This document shows, in pieces, positions 7,661 through 15,325 of a stretch of DNA of 64,000 bases. The notes beneath the pieces are model-generated. The model was not told the DNA's origin. It saw only the letters and a program-made list of their open reading frames with translations, and did not search any database. The position numbers were made by a program, and so were the translations under genes. This DNA comes from Halanaerobium kushneri. GTDB taxonomy: Bacteria > Bacillota > Halanaerobiia > Halanaerobiales > Halanaerobiaceae. How positions within the stretch are numbered: the first letter of the stretch is position 1; every line of letters starts with the position of its first letter. The DNA lies in assembly GCF_900156285.1 (NCBI RefSeq), contig NZ_FTNC01000001.1, positions 1-64,000 on the forward strand. The letters are read 5' to 3'.

Positions 7661-10086
7661 AGATTAATAATTTCAGTACTGAAATTTTCGCAGGTATTAA
7701 CAACAGAAACTATCAGTTTAAAGATGGTTTAAATATTCTTTTAGGAGACAATGAGGCGGGTAAGAGTACAGTGATCAATGCTATTTATGCTTCTTTGTTT
7801 GTCAACCCGCAGCTCAAATTGAATACCACAGAGGGGAGAGAGTTTAAAGAAAAATTTCTACCCTATCCAGATGGTGATTTTGCAGAGGCAGAAATTGAAT
7901 TTCAAGCTGGAAATAATAATTATAAATTTTATAAAAAGTGGAGCAATAGTAATTATCGGGGTTTTTTAGAGCTGCCTGATGGTCGCAGAATAGAGAAAGT
8001 TAGTAAGATTAAGGAATATAAAAATGATATTTTTCCCTATGGTAAAAGCACCTATAATAATATAGTTTTTAGCAGTCAGCAGGATATTAAGTCAACTTTA
8101 AAACGGATTAATGCTGAGGAAAACCCAGAATTGATTGATACAATCAATTCTTTTTTGCGGCGAGCAGTGATGGAACTGGATGGCATTTCAATTGATAAGT
8201 TTCGCAGCAAAATTGAAAATGAGCTGGAAGAACTGACCAAAAAGTGGAATCTTAAAGCTGATGCTGTCCAAAACAGCAGCCGTGGAGTTAATAATCCTTA
8301 TAAAGTTGGTACAGGAAAAATTTATGACTCCTATATTGCCAGGGAACAGCTGAGAAGCAGGATTAAGCAGAGTCAGATTAATGAGAGAAAATACGAAGAG
8401 CTGGGACTAGAAATTAAAGAATTAAAAGATAAAGAGGCCCGGATAATTGCAGAAATCAAAAAGCTCTCTGAAATTGAGTCCGAAATAAACCAGCGGGCAG
8501 CAGTTGAACTGGAAATAGATAACTTGAGTGAGAAAGTAAATAAAATGACTCAGATAGCTAAAAAATGGCCTGATTTAAAGTCAGAGCTCAGTAAATTAAA
8601 ACTCAATCAGGAAGCGGAATCTAAAAAGATTGAAAAATTAAAAGAAGAAATAAAAAGAGCTGAAAAATTAAATGAAAAGCAGAAGATTAGCGAGCAGCTA
8701 GAGCTAATTAATACATCGCAAAAGAAGCTTGCTGAACTGGAAAATTTGAAAACTGAATTTACTGTTAGCCCGAGTCAGGTAAAAAATATGGAAAGATATA
8801 AAAATAAAATTGCAGCAGCAGAGGCAAGTCTTAAGGCTGCAAAGTTAAGAGCTCAGCTCAATTATTCTGCAGCAGAATCGATTAAAGTTTCAACTGGTGT
8901 TGAAGGTGAAAAAATTATTTCTGAAGGAGAAATTTTTGAAGCTGATGGCTATTTAAGAATTAAAACAAAAGAGATCGATATAGAAATTGAATCAGCTGAA
9001 ATTGATTTTAAAAGTTTGAAAACAGAATTTAAAGAAAATCAGCAAAAACTTGAAAAATTAAAAACAAAAATGAAAGTCGATAATCTTAGTCAGGCAAGAG
9101 AAAAACTGCAGCAGTTAACGGAAATAAAAGGCAAAATTGAAGTTGAAAATGATAAGATTAGTGAACTACTGGCTGGAAAAAGTATAGAAAAACTAAAAGC
9201 TGAACTTTCCAAATTGGCGGAACTGCAGCCAGCCAGAGAAGCTGATCAGATCAGAGAAGAAATAGACAGGCTTACTTCTAGAAGAGCAGATCTGAAAACA
9301 GAAATTAAAATTAGAGAAAATAAAATAAAGGAATTTAAAGAGGATTATGGTTCTTTAACATTACTCAAATCTGAGTTAAAGCAAAAAGAAAATAAAATAG
9401 ATATCTTAAAACAAAAATTAAAAGATTTAGCTTCCTTACCTCAAAAATATAAAAGTACAGCTGAGTTTATTAGTAATTTAAAAGCTAGAAGAGAAAAAAG
9501 AGAAATGATTAATCAGAAGCTGAGAGAAAAAATGAATAAGCATAAAGAATTAGAAAATGTGCTGCCTGATACTTCCACCCGGGAAATGGAAGCAGAGTTT
9601 AAAGAACTTAAACAAAAATTAGAAAAGCAGAAAAATAAGGCTCAAAATCTACTGAAAATAAAAAGAGTTTTCGAAAATAAATTAGAGGAAATGGACCAGA
9701 ACTCTTTTCAGCCGCTGGTTAATACTTTTAGCAGAAATTTAGAAATTTTAACTGCTGGTAAATATGAGGCTGGTTTTATCGATAGTGATTTTTCGATAAA
9801 AATTAAGTCGTCTCAAAGCCGGGAACTACCAGGAAAATTTGAGCTGCTCTCTTATGGAACCTATGATGCAGCAGCACTTGCCCTGCGTCTGGCAATCTTT
9901 GACAATCTATTCAGTGAATATGGAGGTTTTATTATCCTTGATGACTGTCTGGTTAATTTTGATCCAGAGCGTCGTAAAAAAGCAGTCAAACTGATTAAAG
10001 AATATCAAGAAAAATATCAGATAATTTATACCACCTGTGATCCAGAGCGGGCTGACGAATTTGAAGCAAATATCATAAATATTTAA
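7657..10086 (+). CDS. SbcC/Rad50-like SMC-type ATPase
   Basis: An 809-residue protein with a GTG start, overlapping the nuclease gene by four bases. The Walker A motif GDNEAGKST lies near residue 30, the signature-like LLSYGTYDAAALALRL near 730, and Walker B GGFIILDDCLVNFDP near 755. Between them lie about 500 residues of Lys/Glu-rich coiled coil. I see no CxxC zinc hook at the coil apex, which canonical SbcC and Rad50 have. It should act with the product of 6551-7660 in DNA end processing. No membrane segment is visible, unlike the ATPase of the second pair. Confidence 0.85.
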   Translation: MKINNFSTEIFAGINNRNYQFKDGLNILLGDNEAGKSTVINAIYASLFVNPQLKLNTTEGREFKEKFLPYPDGDFAEAEIEFQAGNNNYKFYKKWSNSNYRGFLELPDGRRIEKVSKIKEYKNDIFPYGKSTYNNIVFSSQQDIKSTLKRINAEENPELIDTINSFLRRAVMELDGISIDKFRSKIENELEELTKKWNLKADAVQNSSRGVNNPYKVGTGKIYDSYIAREQLRSRIKQSQINERKYEELGLEIKELKDKEARIIAEIKKLSEIESEINQRAAVELEIDNLSEKVNKMTQIAKKWPDLKSELSKLKLNQEAESKKIEKLKEEIKRAEKLNEKQKISEQLELINTSQKKLAELENLKTEFTVSPSQVKNMERYKNKIAAAEASLKAAKLRAQLNYSAAESIKVSTGVEGEKIISEGEIFEADGYLRIKTKEIDIEIESAEIDFKSLKTEFKENQQKLEKLKTKMKVDNLSQAREKLQQLTEIKGKIEVENDKISELLAGKSIEKLKAELSKLAELQPAREADQIREEIDRLTSRRADLKTEIKIRENKIKEFKEDYGSLTLLKSELKQKENKIDILKQKLKDLASLPQKYKSTAEFISNLKARREKREMINQKLREKMNKHKELENVLPDTSTREMEAEFKELKQKLEKQKNKAQNLLKIKRVFENKLEEMDQNSFQPLVNTFSRNLEILTAGKYEAGFIDSDFSIKIKSSQSRELPGKFELLSYGTYDAAALALRLAIFDNLFSEYGGFIILDDCLVNFDPERRKKAVKLIKEYQEKYQIIYTTCDPERADEFEANIINI

Positions 10087-10113
10087 CAATTTCATAGCAA
10101 AAAAGGTGATTTG

Positions 10114-10950
10114 ATGTTAAAAGATTTAAGTTTAGAAACAGTACTCAATAATTTAACAATGGGAATAGCAATTTTAGATGAAGAAAGAGATTTTGTCTAT
10201 ATCAATGATTTAACAACCAGGATAACTGGTTATTCACTTTCTGATATAACTAATCTGGAGCAGTGGTTTGAAGCAGCTTTTCCTGATCCTGTTGAGAGGG
10301 GAAAAATTTATTCAGATTTTAAAGGAAAACTGGCAAATGGAGAACACTATAACCGGGTTTCTGAAATCATGACTAAATCAGGAGAGAAGAAATTTGTTGA
10401 ATTTAGAGTAAATCCAATTGAAAAAGATTACTTATTAATAAATTTGGTTGATGTCAGCAGAAGAATAGAGAGGGAAAAAGAAATTAAATATTTATCCTAT
10501 CATGATGAACTGACTGATTTGTATAATCGTCGTTATTTTGAAGAAGAAATGGAACGTCTGGATGATTCACGTCTTTACCCAATCAGTATTATAATTGGAG
10601 ATCTGGATAATTTAAAAGCAGTTAATGATAATTATGGACATCTGCTTGGTGACGAATATCTTCGTAAAGCGGCTCAAATTTTAAAAGAACTGCTGCGGTC
10701 TGAAGATGTTGTTGCCAGAATAGGTGGGGATGAGTTTGCAATTTTGCTTTCGGAAACCGATAAAAAAGCAGCTGCTCATATTTGTGAGCGAATTAAAGCA
10801 GAATTTAATCAATACAATAATGCTGACAGTTTTCCAATTGAATTCAAAATCTCTCTGGGCTGTGCCACTGCCCGAAAAAAAACTAAAAAACTAACAGATA
10901 TTTATAATCAGGCTGATAAAAATATGTATAAAAATAAGGGTAGAAGATAA
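10114..10950 (+). CDS. PAS-GGDEF diguanylate cyclase
   Basis: Starts at ATG 10114 after AAAGGTG; a TTG three bases earlier is too close to the ribosome site. The 278-residue protein has a PAS domain (about 1-115, with FVYINDLTTRITGYS) and a GGDEF domain beginning DELTDLYNRRYFEEE. The catalytic GGDEF is intact and RSED stands five residues before it, giving an RxxD inhibitory site. There are no membrane helices, so this should be a soluble sensor that makes c-di-GMP. It lies 24 bases after the SbcC-like gene and may be cotranscribed with it. Its end faces the minus-strand RNA described at 10984-11306. Confidence 0.9.
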   Translation: MLKDLSLETVLNNLTMGIAILDEERDFVYINDLTTRITGYSLSDITNLEQWFEAAFPDPVERGKIYSDFKGKLANGEHYNRVSEIMTKSGEKKFVEFRVNPIEKDYLLINLVDVSRRIEREKEIKYLSYHDELTDLYNRRYFEEEMERLDDSRLYPISIIIGDLDNLKAVNDNYGHLLGDEYLRKAAQILKELLRSEDVVARIGGDEFAILLSETDKKAAAHICERIKAEFNQYNNADSFPIEFKISLGCATARKKTKKLTDIYNQADKNMYKNKGRR

Positions 10951-10983
10951 AATTTGGATAAAAAAATTTAAAAAATTAGACAT

Positions 10984-11306
10984 AAAAAAATCAAGGTTCT
11001 GACGAATCTTCTTCGATTGCCTGTTTACAGTTGATTTTTTTACTTTTCTTATTTTTTCTTATTATTTTTGATTTAGTCCTCCATTACTATCTTTGATTTG
11101 CTCAAAGATCATTATTAAAGAAGGCTATCCCTTAATAATTTCTTTTTGCTTACCATTAATAGTAACTTCTTCGGAATTGATCTTAATTAACTTTGATCAA
11201 TCTCAATCAACAATCTTACTTCTAAATCTCAAATAATTTTACTTAAATAAGAATTTCAAAATACCACTTATAAACATTTAATCTTAGGACTTCCTCAGAA
11301 CCTTGT
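10984..11306 (-). ncRNA. Candidate structured non-coding RNA, about 320 nt
   Basis: On the minus strand a TTGATT-17-TATAAT promoter would start transcription near 11306. The first 12 bases of the product include CAAGGTTCTGA (11305-11295), which is fully complementary to TCAGAACCTTG (11002-10992) at the far end, directly followed by A and seven T. Inside this closing helix are nested pairings: AGTCCT with AGGACT (closing most of the molecule), ATTGATC with GATCAAT, GTTACTAT with ATAGTAAT, ATTATTAA with TTAATAAT, and ATCTTTGA with TCAAAGAT around a GCAAA loop. An A-rich linker precedes the 3' hairpins. There is no protein-coding frame of useful length. I could not match it to RNase P RNA, tmRNA, SRP RNA or 6S RNA. 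Confidence 0.65.
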
Positions 11307-11312
11307 AACTAT

Positions 11313-11341
11313 ATTATAGTCCTCTAAGTCAAAAAAATCAA
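11313..11341 (-). promoter_or_regulatory. Promoter of the structured RNA
   Basis: The -35 TTGATT (11341-11336) and -10 TATAAT (11318-11313) are separated by 17 bases on the minus strand. The expected start, about seven bases past the -10, coincides with the beginning of the closing helix of the RNA. Confidence 0.65.
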
Positions 11342-11488
11342 AGTCGAAATTTGTCGATTAAAATAAAATATCGTTAAATATCTTCTGTTTTTAAGCAGAA
11401 ACTAAATATCCCATCAATTTTCAGAATACAGGTTCAATTCAAACTACTTTTTAGCCTTATTGTTTTTAAAGCTTAATATGGGAATGAC

Positions 11489-11517
11489 TTGATAATCTGC
11501 AGTTCTACCTGTATTAT
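11489..11517 (+). promoter_or_regulatory. Promoter of the racemase gene
   Basis: TTGATA (11489-11494), a 17-base spacer and TATTAT (11512-11517) precede the GGAGGTAGGG ribosome site and ATG at 11569. It points away from the minus-strand RNA promoter. Confidence 0.6.
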
Positions 11518-11568
11518 TTACATTAAGAAAGATAAAAAAACGAAATCTTTACTACAGGAGGTAGGGAA

Positions 11569-12261
11569 ATGAAAACAATTGGATTAATTGGCGGTATGAG
11601 CTGGGAGTCTACAGTTGACTATTATAAGATATTAAATCAAGAAGTAAAAAATAGCTTAGGTAATCCACATTCTGCTGAAATAATTATGCATTCAGTCGAT
11701 TTTGCAGAAATTGAAAGGCTGCAGGAATTGGGGGACTGGAATAAATTAACTGAAAAGATGATAAAAATCGCCAGAGAATTGGAACAAGCACGAGCAGATA
11801 TGATTTTAATTTGTGCTAACACAATGCATCAAATGGCACCTGCGGTTGAGGCTGAATTGGAAATTCCTCTGCTTCATATAGCTGATGCTGCTGCAGAAAA
11901 AATAAAAGCAGATAATTTAAAAAAAGTTGGTCTGCTGGGAACTAAATATACTATGGAAGCTGATTTTTATAAAAATAGAATAGAAAAAAATTATGGGATT
12001 GAGGTTATAATTCCAGAATCAGATGATCGAAGTTATATCCACCAGGCTATCTATCAGGAATTAGTTGCTGGTATCTTAAAGACTGAAACTAGGGAAAAAT
12101 TTAAGGGAATAATTGATAATCTTAAAATTCATGGTGCCGAGGGAGTAATTCTGGGTTGTACTGAAATTCCAATGTTAATTAAAGCAGAAGACAGTGTTTT
12201 GCCTGTTTATAATACAACTGAATTACATGCCAAAAAGGCAGTAGAACTGGCACTGAATTAA
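11569..12261 (+). CDS. Aspartate/glutamate racemase family protein
   Basis: A 230-residue cofactor-independent amino acid racemase. The N-terminal GLIGGMSWESTVDYYK and the two catalytic-type cysteines, in CANTMH (about residue 83) and LGCTEIPML (about residue 193), define the aspartate racemase / YgeA group. Such enzymes interconvert L- and D-amino acids; YgeA-type members have broad substrates, so naming aspartate would be too exact. The gene has its own promoter and a strong ribosome site, and is followed 80 bases later by the HD-domain gene. Confidence 0.9.
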   Translation: MKTIGLIGGMSWESTVDYYKILNQEVKNSLGNPHSAEIIMHSVDFAEIERLQELGDWNKLTEKMIKIARELEQARADMILICANTMHQMAPAVEAELEIPLLHIADAAAEKIKADNLKKVGLLGTKYTMEADFYKNRIEKNYGIEVIIPESDDRSYIHQAIYQELVAGILKTETREKFKGIIDNLKIHGAEGVILGCTEIPMLIKAEDSVLPVYNTTELHAKKAVELALN

Positions 12262-12341
12262 ATTTAGCTAATATTGATTGCTTAATTTTATTGAATTAAT
12301 TGAATTATATATATCTTAAATTACAGCAGGGGTGAATTTTT

Positions 12342-12899
12342 ATGTTTAGCAATAAATTAGTTGCAAGAGCAATGGAATATGCGGCTCAGGCACATCGTGG
12401 TGATACACGCAAAGGTGGTGAGGTGCCATATATTGTTCATCCATTTGAAGTAGCAATGATCTTAAAAGAAAATGCTTTTGAAGATAAAATAGTGGCAGCT
12501 GGATTACTCCATGATTTACTGGAAGATACAGAAGTTGGAATAGGGGAGTTAAGAGATGAATTTGGAGAAGAAATCCTTGAGCTTGTACTTTCAGCTTCAG
12601 AAAAGCTGGAAGGGAGAGATAAAAGAAGCTGGAACAAAAGAAAAGAAAACACAATTAATTATCTAGAAGAAGATGCAGATTTTATTAATAAAGTGATAGC
12701 CTGTGCTGATAAGCTGAGCAATGCTCGCAGTATTTTGAGAGATTTAAAAACCGAGTCAGGAGATTTTTGGCAGCGATTTAGTGCACCAAAAGATAAACAG
12801 AAATGGTATTACGAATCACTGGTTTACAGTTTAAAAGAGCTTGATGGCTTGAAGATGTATACTGAATTTAAGTCAGTTGTGGCAGAAATTTTCAAATAA
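12342..12899 (+). CDS. HD-domain small alarmone hydrolase-like protein (MESH1/SpoT-HD type)
   Basis: A 185-residue single-domain HD protein. AAQAHRGDTRKGGEVPYIVHP followed by AAGLLHDLLEDT matches the metal-binding His and His-Asp residues of the SpoT hydrolase domain and of MESH1-type small alarmone hydrolases. CADKLSNARSI supplies the later conserved Asp and Asn. There is no synthetase domain. It would remove the 3' pyrophosphate from (p)ppGpp if it follows its family, although some relatives act on other nucleotides. A separate small synthetase lies at 14670-15305. Confidence 0.8.
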   Translation: MFSNKLVARAMEYAAQAHRGDTRKGGEVPYIVHPFEVAMILKENAFEDKIVAAGLLHDLLEDTEVGIGELRDEFGEEILELVLSASEKLEGRDKRSWNKRKENTINYLEEDADFINKVIACADKLSNARSILRDLKTESGDFWQRFSAPKDKQKWYYESLVYSLKELDGLKMYTEFKSVVAEIFK

Positions 12900-12913
12900 A
12901 AATTAAGATAAAT

Positions 12914-12970
12914 AAACCCGATTTGAATAAATTCAATTTTAAAAAGTCAGGTTTCAAACCGGGTTTTTTG
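12914..12970 (+). terminator. Terminator after the HD-domain gene
   Basis: AAACCCG-TTTGAA pairs with TTTCAAACCGGGTTT across a loop of about 25 bases and is followed by a T run. It lies between convergent genes. Confidence 0.6.
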
Positions 12971-12980
12971 ATTATTTATT

Positions 12981-13178
12981 TTATAAATAAACTATATAAA
13001 CCAGCAGACCATGTCCTGCAGCCAGAATAAGGGTAAGATAGGCAAATATTTTGTGTAGTTTTAAATTTAAACGGGGATTAAGATTAAATACCTTTCTAAA
13101 AAATCTGATACCCAGTAAAAAGGTTATTACAAGAGATGTTAGAGCACTAATGCCCGCTGGAATAATCCACTGCCCCAT
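12981..13178 (-). CDS. Small two-helix membrane protein with conserved-looking histidines
   Basis: A 65-residue protein with an excellent AAGGAGGAG ribosome site. Two hydrophobic segments (about 5-25 and 43-64) flank a basic loop. Histidines in LKLHKIFAYLTLILAAGHGLL are spaced 14 residues apart along the second helix, as in small haem-binding membrane proteins, but haem binding is inference. It lies just downstream of a secreted protein on the same strand (53 bases), so the two probably form an operon. Confidence 0.65.
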   Translation of the reverse strand: MGQWIIPAGISALTSLVITFLLGIRFFRKVFNLNPRLNLKLHKIFAYLTLILAAGHGLLVYIVYL

Positions 13179-13231
13179 ATTAATCTCCTCCTTCGCAAAT
13201 AACAGTAAATAAAGAAGCTGGATTAAACTAT

Positions 13232-13576
13232 TTATTCTACATTAATTTCATTTTCTCTACTTCCAAATTTATTACATTCTGCTTTCAGACGAATAGTGTC
13301 TCCAGATTTTGCCCCCGGGATCATATAATGTAAATATTGAACCTCATTGTTAGTCTGCATAATAAAATCTTGTTCAATATGCAGGCTGTCATTTAAATAA
13401 ACTTTTACATTTTTAACAAAATGTTTACTGTTATCATTGGAGTTATGAGGTATTGTAACTTCTAGCATATTATTTTCATTATTAAAAGACATTTCTATAT
13501 TTCCAGGTGGGTGAGCATAAACACTGAGAGATAAGCTGAGAATCAGAGCAATAGTTAAAAACAGAACTCTTTTCAT
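13232..13576 (-). CDS. Secreted protein with a beta-sandwich-like domain, unknown function
   Basis: A 114-residue protein with a signal peptide (MKRVLFLTIALILSLSLSVYA, cut near residue 21) and then HPPGNIEMSF at the mature N terminus. The remaining part alternates short hydrophobic strands (MLEVTIPHN, VKNVKVYLND, TIRLKAECNKFG), consistent with an immunoglobulin-like or superoxide-reductase-like sandwich; His residues in IPHNSNDNSKH and YLHYM could bind a metal. I recall similar AHPP-type secreted proteins in anaerobes but no function. The small membrane protein at 12981 follows on the same strand. Confidence 0.7.
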   Translation of the reverse strand: MKRVLFLTIALILSLSLSVYAHPPGNIEMSFNNENNMLEVTIPHNSNDNSKHFVKNVKVYLNDSLHIEQDFIMQTNNEVQYLHYMIPGAKSGDTIRLKAECNKFGSRENEINVE

Positions 13577-13906
13577 AATTAATGACCCCTTTCATATTTT
13601 ATTTAATAGAACTTTGTTTATATAATTTGTCATAAAAACAATTATTCCTTCCTTAATCAAATTAATTTTTCACAAAATCTGTAAAATATTATAATTAGCT
13701 TTGACTTAAACAAATATATAATTAATTTGCTATATTAAAAATCTAAAATGATATATAGCTTTTGATTTCTTGTTTTAATTGCAAGTGAGGATTTTTCTTT
13801 CTAAAGAGGATTTTTCTTCTGAATGCTGAATTATAGTTAAAGAACTAAATTAATTAGTTATTTAAATTTTGTGCCTGGAAAATCACAAAAAAGGGGAGAA
13901 TTTAAA
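13577..13906. other. 330-bp divergent intergenic region with a short tandem repeat
   Basis: Very AT-rich region between the secreted protein gene and the DUF975 gene. A 13-base unit GAGGATTTTTCTT occurs at 13787-13799 and 13806-13818 (19-base period). No complete promoter with good spacing could be assigned, and there is no reading frame worth reporting. Confidence 0.5.
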
Positions 13907-14581
13907 GTGTGGACAAGAAGCGAACTTAAGAATATCGCAAAGAAAAAGTTAAAAGGTTTTTACTGGCAGGCTTTTTTAGTTAGTTTAATTCTGGTGATTA
14001 GTGGAGGCAGTCATAACAGACTTGATTTGGGTGGTTCCAGCAGCACAGGCTCTACTACTACTGGTGGTGGGGGAAGTGAATTTACCCTGGGTATAGTTTT
14101 GATTGCTGTAATTGGCGTTTTAGTTTTTTTAGCTCTCAGAATTTTTCTGGGATATATTCTGGAAGTTGGTGGTAGAAAATATTTTATTGAGTTAAGCAGA
14201 GGCGAATCTGAGATTTCATATCTGCTTAAATTTTTTGATAAAAAATATTATAAAAATATTATTACGGTTCTTTTATATCGTGGAATTTATATTTTTCTCT
14301 GGTCACTACTTTTAATTATTCCAGGGATTATTAAAATGTATCAATATCGTTTTGTTGCCTATATCATGGCTGAAAATCCTGATTTAGATCATAATCAGGC
14401 TCTGAATTTAAGTCGAGAAATGACTGCGGGACAAAAACTGGATATTTTTATTCTGGATCTTTCTTTTTTAGGTTGGTTTATTTTAGGAGCTTTATTTTTT
14501 GGTATTGGAGTGCTATTTGTGCAACCCTATTATGATGCAGTTAATGCTGAACTTTATCAGAAAGTTAAAGCAGAGGCATGA
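13907..14581 (+). CDS. DUF975 family membrane protein
   Basis: Start chosen at GTG 13907, eight bases after GGGGAG, because DUF975 proteins typically begin with a short MWTR-ELK type segment as here (WTRSELKNIAKKKLKGFYW). The 224-residue protein has five or so hydrophobic segments; a Gly/Ser/Thr-rich loop (GGSSSTGSTTTGGGGSEF) separates the first two. IPGIIKMYQYRFVAYIMAENP is the typical family core, with a Pro-Gly in the membrane and a polar segment after. The function of DUF975 is unknown. It is followed by the alarmone synthetase gene on the same strand. Confidence 0.85.
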   Translation: MWTRSELKNIAKKKLKGFYWQAFLVSLILVISGGSHNRLDLGGSSSTGSTTTGGGGSEFTLGIVLIAVIGVLVFLALRIFLGYILEVGGRKYFIELSRGESEISYLLKFFDKKYYKNIITVLLYRGIYIFLWSLLLIIPGIIKMYQYRFVAYIMAENPDLDHNQALNLSREMTAGQKLDIFILDLSFLGWFILGALFFGIGVLFVQPYYDAVNAELYQKVKAEA

Positions 14582-14669
14582 TCTTCGAAATATTTGATTT
14601 TTGACAGGCGATTTATTAACTGATTGTTTAAATGACATTTTATTTTGCAGTCAATTGGGGGAAACTATT

Positions 14670-15305
14670 ATGGCCAGCAGAAAAAAAGTTAGCCAGGCAG
14701 TTCAGTGGTATAAAAAGGAGAGAAGTAAATATATAGAGCTAAGAGCAGAAGTCGAAATAATATTGAGGGAAGCTTTAAATCAAAATGAGATTGTTTTTCA
14801 CAGTATAGAAAGTCGGGTCAAGTCAATAGAAAGTTTCAGAGAGAAAGCGGAGCGCGATAAATATAGTGATCCGGTAAATGAAATAACAGATTTAACTGGT
14901 ATTAGAATTATTACACTCTTTGAAAAAGAAATTCATCAGATTAGTGATATTATTAAAAAATTATTTGAAATTGATTATCAGCGCAGTGAGGATAAGTCTG
15001 ATCTGCTGGAAGCTGATAAAATGGGATATAAATCAATTCATTATATTGCGGAGCTGAGTCCTGATAAAATAGACCAAACAGAGCTGGGTAAATTTTCTGG
15101 TTTGAAATTTGAAATTCAGATTCGAAGTATCCTGCAGCATGCCTGGGCTGAGATTGAGCATGACCGTAATTATAAATTTAAAGGTGAGCTGCCTAAAAAT
15201 CTGCAGCGTCGTTTCTATGCTCTGGCCGGGATGCTGGAAATAGCAGACAGGGAATTTAACACACTTTCAGAAGAAGTTGAAAAATATCGCCAGCAAAATA
15301 ATTAA
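14670..15305 (+). CDS. Small alarmone synthetase (RelA/SpoT-like, RelQ/YjbM type)
   Basis: Start at ATG 14670 after GGGGGAAA; an in-frame upstream ATG has no ribosome site. The 211-residue protein contains only the RelA_SpoT synthetase domain: RVKSIESFREKAERDKY, EITDLTGIRIIT, the G-loop element MGYKSIHYI, and FEIQIRSILQHAWAEIEHD with the conserved catalytic Glu. No HD, TGS or ACT domain is present. It should transfer pyrophosphate from ATP to GDP or GTP, giving (p)ppGpp. A stand-alone HD protein of the alarmone hydrolase type is encoded at 12342-12899. Confidence 0.88.
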   Translation: MASRKKVSQAVQWYKKERSKYIELRAEVEIILREALNQNEIVFHSIESRVKSIESFREKAERDKYSDPVNEITDLTGIRIITLFEKEIHQISDIIKKLFEIDYQRSEDKSDLLEADKMGYKSIHYIAELSPDKIDQTELGKFSGLKFEIQIRSILQHAWAEIEHDRNYKFKGELPKNLQRRFYALAGMLEIADREFNTLSEEVEKYRQQNN

Positions 15306-15325
15306 TTTAAAGCGAGGTAATTAGA

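Noticed and set aside
11101-11180. Short minus-strand frame ending KQKEIIKG as a decayed gene
   Set aside because: Only about 20 codons, with stops just upstream; the region is better explained by RNA helices.
10984-11306. RNase P RNA as identity of the structured RNA
   Set aside because: GAGGAAGTCC near the 5' end recalls GAGGAAAGTCC of RNase P, but one A is missing, and the other universal cores (ACAGAA region pairing and P4 partner) are not found.
11342-11568. T-box leader before the racemase gene
   Set aside because: No AGGGTGGNACCGCG-like segment and no terminator before the start codon.
12346-12654. 102-codon antisense frame within the HD-domain gene
   Set aside because: It mirrors the HD protein and has no ribosome site; the HD motifs on the plus strand are decisive.
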